64,000 nucleotides of DNA from positions 2,561,501-2,625,500 of the forward strand of contig NC_074711.1 in assembly GCF_947242115.1 (NCBI RefSeq), given 5' to 3'. The position numbers and the translations under genes were made by a program. The DNA comes from Biomphalaria glabrata. Its lineage: Eukaryota > Mollusca > Gastropoda > Planorbidae. The notes under the pieces are model-generated. The model was not told where the DNA came from, searched no databases, and saw only the letters and a list, made by a program, of their open reading frames with translations. Below are positions 20,424 through 32,200 of this stretch, one piece after another. Each line of letters starts with the position of its first letter. Position 1 is the stretch's first letter.

Positions 20424-23400
20424 ATGTCAAAAGCCCAACTGAAAGTTAACATTGAAGAGCCTCGTTATGATCAGTCGACTTACTCTGGACGAGCCAAACA
20501 TTTTTTCATCACAACAAACCCTCTGAATTTATTTGTTTCTGGGCAAGCTCTTGATGATGCAAAAGATATAGTTGAGCGCTACAGGTATTAAGATATAAGC
20601 TAGTTGATTTGAATTTGACTGAAGTAAAACTGTTGACAAATGTTATTGAAATGCAAGAAATTATACTGTTTAGCAGATATTAACTAAGAAACACAGAAGG
20701 AAAAAATGAGAACAATTATCTAATTTATATTTAGGTGAATAACAAGATTATCTTAAGTGATAAAATATCAAAATTTAATTTTCTCTTCTTCGCTAAGTGT
20801 GTGTTTTAAAGCTTTATTATTGCATCGAATTTCATCTTTAACAAATGTAAAAATTAAACTAATTTGCTTGCAGGAAAGGTGAACTTGTACCTGGTCTGAC
20901 TGAAGATAAATTATGGCAGGCCAAGCATCTTTACGACTCAGCATTTCACCCAGACACCAAAGAAAAGATGATACTCATTGGGAGAATGTCAGCACAAGTC
21001 CCTATGAATATGACCATTACTGGTTGCATGATGACCTTTTATAAGTAAGTAAGGGCTTCAACTCACACGCTGTGTGTAGATACCATCTTCCGCTGGGAAG
21101 GAATTATTACAAAGATTTAAAATAATAGTTTCCTTTTTTTTTTTTTTTAAATGCAACTGAAATCATGAATAATGTCTTTGAAAATGTACACTTTACTGAC
21201 TTAGCTAATTTTAATTGATTTGTTAGAAAAAAATATTAAAAAATAAACACGATTATTCTTGTCAAAACCCAACAATGCCATATAAATACACTCAATATTG
21301 GTTTAACTATTGAGGCATTCAATTTTGAGCTAAAATTGATTGATACATATCACATGGAGGTGTACCATATTGAAATAACTACCAAAATATATCATTTTGA
21401 CTTAAAATTTGGACCTAATAAAGTGGCTCAGGGTTGTAAAATATATATTTCCAATTATCTATATAGATTTGATGTCTTTATTAAATTTTTTATTCTTCTT
21501 AAAAATATAGTAATAATTGAACATGCTTTCTTATTAAACCAGTCATGCGTAGAAAAAATATTTATTTTGTATCACACTTATGCTTAATGGCAAAAAGTTA
21601 AACCTTAGCAATTCAGAGTTAAAAAAATAAATCTAAGTATTCTATTTCAGGTCTACACCAGCTGTCATTTTCTGGCAGTGGTTTAACCAAACATTTAATG
21701 CAGTTGTGAATTATACAAATCGTAGCGGGGACTCTCCAATCTCTCCACAGTAAGATTTTGTTTTCACCTCTAGTTTTCTTTATAGCAAAATGTTTCATCA
21801 GTCGATTCAACCGAACAATTTTGATAACAATGGTACACCATAGATATCTTTCATTTTGTGTATTTCTCTGTTTAGGCGATTGGGCGTGTCCTATGTAATG
21901 GCCACGGGTGGCGCTATCACCACGGCGATGACACTCAACAACATGGTCCAAGTAAGGATTTCCATTTTTTTCTAAAAATCTTTGCCTTGCAAGACAACCA
22001 GGCATTCTGCATTGTAGGTCATGAAAAAAAAAAGCACGGTGAAAAATAATTCTTACACTCATAAATCTAAAAAAAAAAGTTTCCCTCAATACTAGTCAGC
22101 CACTACAAGAGGAAGTGAGCAATATTAAAGGAGTCATTTCAATGTGTTTCCTCATCATGTGTTTTGACCAATTTTTATTTCCCTACTTTCTTTTGTCGTA
22201 CCTAAACAATACCGATTCTAAACAATCTTCACTTATATTGTTACATGATTTGTACATAAACGTGATTGTATTTAGAGTGAAATAATTGATTAGCTTGTTA
22301 ATTGTTATTGATGAGATTTATATAATGTGATGTTTTTATGTTTTTTTTAGAAATTCCCTCCAATAATTGGTCGTTTCGTGCCATTTGCTGCAGTGGCAGC
22401 TGCTAACTGCATTAATATACCTTGCATGAGGAGCAGGTGAGTGTTTCCAAGTTAAGTTAGGTTAATTAGGACACAAGTTTAATTATTGACATACACATTT
22501 AAATCATTGAGTTCCTTTGCTATAATGTACAGTCTGTTTCCATTCAATTAAATTGATCAATTCAAATAGAATGATGTGCAGAGTAGTGTAATTGTGTCCT
22601 TTGTAATAACTAAGTTAAACACATACGCATTTAAATCATTTAGTTCCTTTGCTATTATGTACAGTCTGTTTCCATTCATTTAAATTGATCAATTCAAATA
22701 GAATGAGGTGCAGTGTAGTTGTGTCCTTTGTAATAACTAAGTTAAACAGAAAGCCCCAAGAATATAATTACATTATAAGATCTGCACAATAAGAATGGTG
22801 CTCCAGGCCTCACAAGTTATCCTCCCATCTGTCAAATCATTGATACTTCATTATCTGTCCTTTATCTGTTGTACCATTGGGGTACCAATTATTATCTGTT
22901 GACTATCTTTCTCTATTCCCTTCTGATGTTTGCCAAGATTAGTTTTTGATAGAAAGACCTATTCATTCCTCAGTGATGACCTTCCATTGCTTCTTTCCTC
23001 ATCCTCCCTCTTCCATTTCCCTCAGAAAGGTCTTTGTGAGCCCTGAGGACCTCATAACATGGCCATACAGCCTTACCTTACAGTCGTCAGAAGGTCCTCA
23101 TGTGGCCCATGCGGCCTCTAATACTGCACTTCACTATTCAAACATGGGAATTATTCTATGGAACTCATACATTGCAGCGCAAACAAAAGCATACTTTAAT
23201 CCCATTCACAACATTTAGCACATTTAATATTTAAAAATGAAATTATCAGTTACTTTCTCCTACACAATGTTGTAATCTAAAAAATACAAATGAAATTAAA
23301 TATTGTAGTAGTTGTTTTGAAAAGACATTCCGTAAAAGATGAACAGAATAGAGTGTTCCATTCAGTGGGGTAATGGACTGGAGTAAAGTATTAGTGATAA

Positions 23401-25944
23401 AATAAAGTACTATTTAGATGCAGAACATATACCTGTGTTGTATGTGCTTTCTCCAAAGGGAAATTACTCATGGGATACCTATTATGGATGAAAATGGCAA
23501 CAGGCTTGGTGAATCAACCCGTGCTGCAACCAGTGCCATAACTCAAGTAGTTATATCAAGAGTCTTCATGGCCATGCCTGGAATGTGTAAGTCAAACATG
23601 AAGGTGAATTCACTCTGGAACGCTCCAGTAATTTTATAATCCAGCCTTCAGGGTTTTATGGCAGAATGACCTTGATATTGTTGACAAGATCCCTTGTCTG
23701 TATTGTTCATGCGTCACTAAATGTTGACCCAGTTTCTGAATTTATCTGTGTACTGTTGGTACTAACTTATCAGTGGCTAGTGAAGTAATCTAAAAATAGA
23801 GCAGTAATGATGCACTCCCCTCTCCTTGTGTCTGACCACTTCATCTGATGTAAATGTCTGCCATATAGTTTGATTTCATTGTGCCCCCAAACACATATGG
23901 CGGAAATTTTATAGCCAAGCTGTTTAATTATCTCACTCCTTAATTCTTGGAATCGAAGACATTGCCATTATTTGAAATTTATTTTTTAGCTCTTTGAAGT
24001 GACACACAGATTCATCTGACACACACATGCACTAGTCTGTTTTTGTTTAATGGATAAAACAAAATGGAATACATCTCAGACACATGCGTCTGTAACAGTA
24101 ACACATTATTATTTTTAAAGAATTTTAGTCTATATAAAGGTGCTCTTAAAAAATGGGATTTGGGGGGAATTTATAATTTCTGTTTTGAAAATGAAGATTG
24201 AGATGGAATAAAGTAGAGATATTCAGAGATAGCCCAAACTTTGAGTAGAGATATTCAAATACAACAGAGATAGCCCGAACTTTGAGTAGAGATATTCAAA
24301 TACAACAGAGATAGCCCAAACTTTGAGTAGAGATATTCAAATACAACAGAGATAGCCCAAACTTTGAGTAGAGATATTTAAATACAACAGAGATAGCCCA
24401 AACTTTGAGTAGAGATATTCAAATACAACAGAGATAGCCCAAACTTTGAGTAGAGATATTCAAATACAACAGAGATAGCCCAAACTTTGAGTAGAGATAT
24501 TCAAATACAACAGAGATAGTCCAAACTTTTTGAGTAGAGATATTCAAATACAACAGAGATAGTCCAAACTTTTTGAGTAGAGATATTCAAATACAACAGA
24601 GATAGCCCAAACTTTTTTAGTAGAGATAATTTGAAAAGTTTGCATTTGGATTTGATATTCCAGGGTAAACACAGTTAAAATATCACAGTTGATATGTCAC
24701 TAGAAACAAGTTTGTAATAATTGTTTGTGTCCCATTGTAACAAACATGTGTTAGCCAATCAAGTGGAACATTGGTCTGATTAATATAATTGCTCTGATTT
24801 CAGTAATACCTCCATTTATCATGAACAGCCTTGAAAAGAAATCATTCATGCAGAGAATGCCCTGGTTGAATGCCCCCATTCAAGTGACAATTATTGGTGC
24901 AATGTAAGTTTTACCTGCTTGAAGGACAAAGAACTAGATCTAGGTTAAAAAAACAAGGGTTCTCAGTACACATATATGTTGTGTACTCCATACATGACCA
25001 CTACCAACAGAAAACTCTTACTTCTTGAAATATGCACTTAAATCTCTTACTCCTAAAAATAAAATTGTGCACTTAAATCTCTTACTCCAAGAAATATATT
25101 TGTGCACTTAAATCTCTTACTCCAAGAAATATTTTTGTGCACTTAAATCTCTTACTCCTAGAAATATATTTGTGCACTTAAATCTCTTACTCCTAGAAAT
25201 ATAATTGTGCACTTAAATCTCTTACTCGAAGAAATTTGTGCACTTAAATCTCTTACTCCAAGAAATATATTTGTGCACTTAAATCTCTTACTCCAAGAAA
25301 TATATTTGTGCACTTAAATCTCTTACCCCTAGAAATACATTTGTGCATTTAAATCTCTTACTCCTAGAAATTTGTGAACTTTTTTTAAAAATCCTTTAAC
25401 TGTAACTAAAATACAATTAAAAAAATTTTCAGTGGGGATATCCTAATGAGATGTTTAGCATAGCATTCTTGTCAACACTTGCATTGTTTCTCTGTTCCAG
25501 GCTTGTGTTTGCCACCCCCCTGTGCTGTGCTTTGTTTCCACAGAAAAGGTAGGTCAGTCTGACCTAGTTCTGTACACTGAACTGGTGCAGTGATATGTTA
25601 CTTACTCTTGTTTATTATGTTTTCTGTGAGATTAGGGTCACATCTTTCCTTTTTTTGTTTCCTAAGATGAACATACTTTGTACTGATTTTATTTTATAGT
25701 TAAAGCTTAAGATACAATCAATCGTAAAGTTTGTATTTGCTAGGTCATCTTGTTATGTCCTTGGCTCTTTCTTCCGTTATTCTTTTCCAACTCTGAAATT
25801 TTGTTTTGTAATGTGATGCCCTGATTCGATGTTTTTGTATTCTTCAGCTCAATAGCAGTTGCCAACTTGGAACCTGAAGTTAGAAAGAAAATTGAAGCCT
25901 TGCCCAACCCTCCTTCTGTAGTTTATTTCAACAAGGGACTTTAA
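20424..25944 (+). CDS. Sideroflexin (SFXN1/3 type), complete
   Basis: The nine exons are 20424-20584, 20874-21044, 21651-21749, 21876-21951, 22351-22436, 23459-23586, 24804-24903, 25501-25548 and 25848-25944. They sum to 966 nt and 321 aa, against 322 in human SFXN1. Every intron is GT-AG and phases are kept. Sideroflexins are multipass inner mitochondrial membrane proteins; SFXN1 and SFXN3 carry serine into mitochondria for one-carbon metabolism. Diagnostic blocks are '[20 protein letters not shown]', '[14 protein letters not shown]', '[12 protein letters not shown]', '[18 protein letters not shown]', '[10 protein letters not shown]', '[12 protein letters not shown]' and C-terminal 'VYFNKGL', nearly all identical to human SFXN1. 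No cleaved presequence is expected. The ATG follows 'gtgagtaaaaaaaa', and a splice acceptor just upstream suggests a noncoding first exon. SFXN1 versus SFXN3 cannot be decided here. Confidence 0.96.
22440..22760. repeat. Direct duplication, two about 130-bp copies
   Basis: 'tttgctataatgtacagtct', 'ttaaattgatcaattcaaat' and 'gtgtcctttgtaataactaa' occur twice in the same order within SFXN intron 5. Confidence 0.8.
22860..23115. repeat. Repeat shared with 49720-49930
   Basis: 'gagccctgaggacctcataa' followed by 'catggccatacagcctta' resembles 'gagcccccgaggaccttgtg' at 49882. It is probably the flank of the same LINE remnant, lying in SFXN intron 5. Confidence 0.35.
24235..24640. repeat. Tandem repeat, 41-bp unit, about nine copies
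   Basis: Units of 'agagatattcaaatacaaca' followed by 'gagatagcccaaactttgag' plus one base are repeated with few changes. The last units gain extra T residues. It lies in SFXN intron 6, upstream of exon 7. Confidence 0.92.
25010..25385. repeat. Tandem repeat, about 35-bp unit, about ten copies
   Basis: 'gcacttaaatctcttactcc' followed by 'aagaaatatatttgt' is repeated, with some shorter units, in SFXN intron 7. Confidence 0.9.
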
Positions 25945-27858
25945 GTAGTCAGACATTTAGATGACAGATTAATTAGTTAGATTGATAGTTTAAAAGAGAC
26001 ACTTTACAACCCAGTGTCCAGTAGGACAGATCGAAATGTTTGTGTTGGATATTTTGTTTTAGAGCGACGCTTTTATCAACTAGTGTCCAGTAGGACTAGA
26101 TAGAAAAAATTTGTGTTAATTACATTCCTACGACCTTTTTTGTTGTCGAGAGGAGCTTGTTGTCATCCCACCTCATGATGTTTTGAGTCGGCAGAGTTTT
26201 CATTAAGAAAACTCTGCAAGTCTAACAGCATTATATATGTCTGTGAAGGATTGTTTCTTGTCATGTTTGAGTTGTTGATTTTAAGACTTTGTATTTGTCA
26301 TACATTTAGTTTGTTTTATATGTAAAAAAATATGTCAAATACAATTTACATCTCTATGTATTAAAAATGTTATGACAATATTCGTATATTAACATTTATT
26401 CAAAATGCGATAATAAATAGTCAAATTATGTCTTTTTGCTAACATATTTTTCTACCGGTTGTTTCTGAATAATTGGATGTATAAAAAGAATTTCGGATGA
26501 AATTTAATAATGATGAAACCTTCACTTATACAATGTGTAAGCTCTTGGTGTGTAACACTGATTTTAGTGTTGTAATTTTTAGGAGTTGTGTTCTAGACAA
26601 CACAAACATGATCTGAAAATAGTTTTATTCAAATGATGTCTTTAAATGAAACTGCTATCTTATTAAGCAGTGTTTGTACAATAGCTTGTCTTGTTTGATG
26701 GACTTTTCTATTTATATAATCTGATTTACATACACAGTTTATTCAGTATTTTTTTTTTTTTTTTTTAAAACCAGGGTAGATAAAAAAAAAATCTGGAAAT
26801 TTTTGTTTAGATCTGGGCTAATTGTTTTAGTCTTAACACATGAGACTAAAGGATGTTGAATTGTAAACTATTTTCATTTTGCACATATAAAATGCAAAAC
26901 TCTCTGGATTATTACTATGTTAATTGCTTACTAATTAATTATTAATGTTTTAGGGTTGTAAGGTTGGTTTGTTAAATTTATGTGAATCTTTTTCATTTAT
27001 TTTGTAGATTTTACTTTCAAACAATTCATAGCAAAAAAAAAAAAAATGATATTTAGGTAATACATTGAAGGTTGTTTTTTTTTTGAATGTATAACCATCG
27101 TGTTCTTGTAACAATGTAACTTGTTGATTTGTTTTTGTGTGTATGTATAACCATCATGTTCTTGTAACAATGTATTTTGTTGATTTGTTTTTGAGCAATC
27201 ATGTGACACTGTCTTTCTTTAAGGCAATTCTTTATTAACATATGATGTGTGCAAAGATATTCAATTTTCGTGTGTGTGTGTGTGGATTGCTCAGGAATTT
27301 CCAGTTTCTGTGTTAAACTTAGTGATTCATTATGAATCTTGCTCATTGCCAGTAGGCTAGACATGAAGACAGTAAACTTTAATCTGATACTAACACATGA
27401 ACTTTTTGATACATTTTACAGTGACTGGAGTTTAATCATAAGTTCAGATTTACTTGTTACAAATCCTTAGAGTCTGTGGGCAATGTTAAAAATACAAACA
27501 CGATCTATTTGTTCGGACTGCTACAACATTGTATACAACTAATACATGATTTTATTTTTACTTCCTGTGGCCAATGTTTGTGTATACAACTAATATATGA
27601 TTATTATTTTTATTTTGCTGTGGCCAATGTTTGTTGAATGAAAGCATCTATTTGATCATGTCTTATCAAATGACCGATGTTATGACCTGAGATTAATTGT
27701 TTTATTATCTTCAGAGATTTGGTTTCTACTTTTTAAAAACTGTATTCTGTTTTCCTAATCCTATATTTACATGTTGTTGAATTGTTTAAATTGGTTGAAG
27801 GAATGCCATGTGTTATTCATAGCTCTATTCAGAATGTAAAAGAGTCATCACTAATAAA
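25945..27858 (+). other. SFXN 3' UTR and downstream
   Basis: There is no second gene. AATAAA occurs at 26412-26417 and at 27853-27858, so either a 0.5-kb or a 1.9-kb 3' UTR is possible. The stretch contains a two-copy duplication at about 27085-27200 ('gtataaccatcatgttcttg', 'taacaatgta') and a short GT run at 27270. Confidence 0.45.
27853..27858 (+). terminator. Candidate distal poly(A) signal of SFXN
   Basis: AATAAA is followed by AT- and T-rich sequence. A proximal alternative lies at 26412-26417. Confidence 0.35.
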
Positions 27859-28136
27859 GTATCATTTAAATTACTTATTTTATCTTTTTTTTTTTTTTTT
27901 TTTTTTACTATATATTTGTTGAGCAGGATCTCCAGAATTATTATTTTTTAATAGGCCTCCTTCTGTCATAGAACAACTATGGTTCATCTCGAACACTTTT
28001 TTATGTGTCTATGTATCCCTATTTCGGAGGGACACTCCCATCCACATATATAGCAGGTTAAGGTGTCTTTCACTTTGGTGGTAGAGGAGCCGGCCATTTT
28101 TCCAGAAATTAGAGCAGACAGATATTGTGATCTCCA

Positions 28137-28265
28137 GTAGTGAAGTTTATTTTACATGTTTGGGATGTTTGAAGACTATTAGGTCTTCTCCAAAACCTTG
28201 TGTAAGGCAGCAGGCAGGGTTTAACCTGGGACCATCAAGACACATATTCAGACATTTTTTACAGC
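28137..28265 (-). mobile_element. SINE C copy
   Basis: It has 'acatgtttgggatgtttgaa', then 'ggcagggtttaacctgggac' and 'catcaagacaca'. The pattern is SINE C, reversed and decayed. Confidence 0.5.
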
Positions 28266-28423
28266 TAAAACAAAAAAGTCATTACTGTAGCAATCTAGTT
28301 TTAAAAAGTAGTAAAAAAAACAACAACTAGACTCTTAGTTTTTAGTTTCAGAATCCTTGTTGTAAAGCCAATGTTAATAACTTCAGACTCAACCAGAAAA
28401 AATAAACAACAGATAAGAAAAAC

Positions 28424-28429
28424 TTTATT
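28424..28429 (-). terminator. Candidate poly(A) signal of ALMS-like gene
   Basis: TTTATT on + reads AATAAA on -, about 0.8 kb past the ALMS-like stop. Nearer A-rich hexamers also exist, so this is tentative. Confidence 0.3.
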
Positions 28430-29222
28430 ACTTGTGTTCTAATTTAGGTTAAGTACAAATATCAAAGTCATGTGCTGATGGAGCTCTCATCTAATAAAGA
28501 TAATTATCTTTACAGTAAGCTCCAATAGTGTGGACGGATCACATACAAGATAAATAAATAAATGTAATGATACAAAAAACAATAGTAAATATATTATACA
28601 TGGTAATAATGTCAATACTATTTTGAAATAATCCAAGATGCAAGTAGCTTTCAATGTAAACAAGGTCTATTTCCAATGTCTGTCGAAGCTTTACAATCTA
28701 AAATTTTTGTCTAAGCTTTAAATAGTAAAATTTGTGTAACTTTTTCCCCTGTCAATCTTTGAGTCTATAGAAAAGCTTTAAAAAAATAAATAGGCCCAAG
28801 GACATTCATTTTATTTCTACTTAGCCCAGTTGGTAAAAAATAAAAAAACTGAAATTATATTAAGTAAGAAAAATGAATGGAACAAATGCAAGATATTGCA
28901 TAAGACTTTTGAATCAATGCATCTAAAAGTGCACAATAAAAACACAGAAATGAGCCACCATAAATATTATAAATAACCTAACGAAGGAACCCTTAATTAC
29001 TTCAGCAATATTGATTGTATCAATAACATAATGAGAGAGGACAAAATTAAAAAGATTAAAAAAAAATAATAATAATTTTATAATTTTGTAAATAAAACAA
29101 AACTCTAGAACTACTGTATTATTTGTGGATACAAATTTTAGCATATTAATCAGGCTTGTATACATTCGTCTTCATCAGGAAACTTGTTTTTGACTTCCGT
29201 GGCCAGGGCTCCACTGTCGCCA

Positions 29223-32200
29223 TCACTGGTGTAATCTTTGACTGTATTTGGCTCTGGAATCTCTTTGAACTTTCTAAAGTCAAATAAAATTTTTTACAAA
29301 TATAAAGTTAGTAGATCAACACAGAATGAAGCAAATCTACAAGTGAAGAGCTTACTGAATGAATCAATTGAAACCAGTATGGTTTAAAGCTTACTGAATA
29401 AACCAAGGCTACAAAATAAAAAACCTAGCTCAACAAACCCTGTTGAAAAGTTTCAGTCTGAGTCTATTAGTCTTCATCTCTTCGCTGCGTTTACTGTTGG
29501 CTTGTTTCTCCAAGACTTCAGGAAGTTTCTTGTACCGTCTGAGAGGAAACGAAGTCATTAGAGATAAAGTCAAGAAACAGCAGACTTGCAAAAAAAAAAA
29601 AAACTGAACACAGAGGTTAGCATGAATACTTTGTGAATAACAAGAACAATGTGGGTCGAACCATCAGATCACAATCACTTGTCTGTAACTACTTCATATT
29701 TAGTGTCATTCAATGAATTCTCAAAGCATTACATATAATTCATGAAAACTAAAATAAATATAATGTTTGACTTTGGTACTTGTTTCTTAATTCTAGTGGG
29801 CACAGCTGTTTTCAGTTAGTTGCTTTAGTAAAGTAAAAAGTAAAGTACCCACCCCCTTTCAGATCTATGGGGCAGTTGATGTAAAGGTCATCTGTTTCTT
29901 TGGCCAATTGTTAAGGAGCATGGTGTCATGTGGTGGCACATCGACCAACCATCTATACTTTCCCCAACTTAATTCAGGTACCCATTAGAGTTGGGTGGAC
30001 ACAGGGGTGTCCTTAAAATCCCGAATTAAAAAATCCCAGTGTTCACCAATATTTGAACCCGATACCTCTCAGTTCGGAAGCCAAGCGATTTACCACTCAG
30101 CCACCAAGATCCCTTGTTGCTATATTTTTTTTCAAATAATGTCTGCAATACCTCATGGATAGTAAGTTAAGTAAAGTTCCCCTTTCAGGCCTTGTGATTT
30201 ATGGGGCAGCGGATGTAAAGGTCATCTGTTTCTGTGGCCTATGGTTAACGAGGGTGTCCTGTGGCCAGCACAACAACCAACCACCTTTACTCTTCCTCAA
30301 CTAATGGAAGGTACCCATTAGAGCTGGGTGGACTCAGAGGCGCTCAAAGATCCCAAAATTAAAAAATCCCAGTCTTTACCAGGAAGCCAAGCGCTTTACC
30401 ACTCAGCCACCACCCCTCCTCATGGACAGAAGATGAGGCTTTGATCTGTTCTAAAATATTTGATAATGATAATATATATTTTTACAAATGACAATCAATG
30501 TTTTATTTAGATTTTTCTTTTTTTAATTTAATTATTTTCTTTACTTTAACCTTGATTTTAAAAAATGTACAAAATTACTAAGCATTTTTTTTACAAAAGT
30601 GAAACTCCCTTTGCATAAAACTAAATTTCAAAACTGAAAATTGGATGTTATAAGTTTAACCCTTTTCAAGAAAAAGAACATATTCAGGGGAGAGAATACT
30701 ATTCTTTAATCTAAACGAACAAAAGACAGATTGAAGCGATGAAACGCCATACTAAATAAAAATAAATTATATTGAAGAAAACTAAGAAACTGTCTCTTTT
30801 CTATCACAACACATCTCATGTTTATTTATTTCTCCTGTACATCATTTTGTTTTAAAGTAAAAAGAAAGCATAGTAATGCCTCTTCCTGAATGGAGTTTAA
30901 AAAAAGCTTAAAGAAAAAGTAACAAAAACTTGGATGGATCAATCATGAAACAAATCAAAAAAAGGGTGATATTTAGGCAAAAAGTTCTGACAAAAAATAA
31001 ACTTACTTAGATGTCAATTCCTTCATCTCTTGTTTTGTCAATACTCTTCGCTTAGGTTGGAACAGATTATCTACAAGAGAGTCAGATGTTTTTGAAATTA
31101 GTACATTTAGGCACATAATTAGTAATATGTAAAATCAAAGGAACAATGTTTAACAAAATGAAATGATCCCAAGTGTAAGAGTACTTTATTGAACTACAGA
31201 TTAACCTACCAATGTAAGGATGATCCCACGTGTGAGAGTACTTTTGTTTAACTAAGGATTAACCTACCACTGTAAGAATGATCCCATGTGTGAGAGTACT
31301 TTTGTTTAACTAAGGATTAACCTACCACTGTAAGAATGATCCCACGTGTGAGAGTACTTTTTGTTTAATAAGGATTAACCTACCACTGTAAGGATGATCC
31401 CATGTGTGAGAGTACTTTTTGTTTAATAAGGATTAACCTACCACTGTAAGGATGAGCAAATAGATTGGATGGTGCTCCTCGGTCTTGTTCTCCAAACAGT
31501 GCCTCTCTTTCCAGCCGCAAACATTCCTGGAAGTGTCTGTTTTCACGCGCCAGTGCTATACGCTTTTGTCTCTCTCGACATTTGGAAATAAAACTTTGCT
31601 TCTTGGACAAGAAACAATCCTAAGGAGATTTGAGAAATAGGAAATGTAAATAATTTAGTTCAAAGGTCAAATAGAAAGCCAGCCGTTCTAAATATTATTG
31701 ATTCCATTAGGTTGATGTTTTACAAGAAAAAATCATCTCACAGAACAGCAATACATTTGTTTATGAATCTCAAAGTACAGGAAGCCTTTTATTTTTGTCA
31801 GCTCTCAGCTCACTTAGTAAGTCGAAGTCAGCTCACTTAAGCATAATCACATATTTGTTTAGGCCTCTGTTGGACACTTAATAATTCGCTACAGCCTAAT
31901 TGGTCATGGTGGCTGAGTGGTTAAGTGCTTAGCTTCCGAACATGGGGTCCTAAGTTCAAATCTTGGTGAAAACTGGGATTTTTAGGGCACCCGTGAGTCC
32001 ACCCAACTCTAATGGGTAGATGACCTTAGTTAGGGAAAATAAAGGCCGTTGGTTGTTTTGCTGGCCACATGACATGCTGCTCATTAACCGTTGGCCAAAG
32101 AAACAGATAACCATAACATCTGCCCTATAGATCGCAAGGTCTGAAAGGGGAACTTTACTTACAGCCTAATCACATACTTGTTAAAACCTCTGTTCGACAT

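Noticed and set aside
22946-23218. 90-codon open frame in SFXN intron 5
   Set aside because: It lies in repeat-derived sequence shared with 49720-49930 and has no recognisable domain.
31901-31985. A genuine tRNA-Ser/Leu gene
   Set aside because: The head is followed by the SINE A body, has a target duplication and many copies, and the acceptor stem does not pair.
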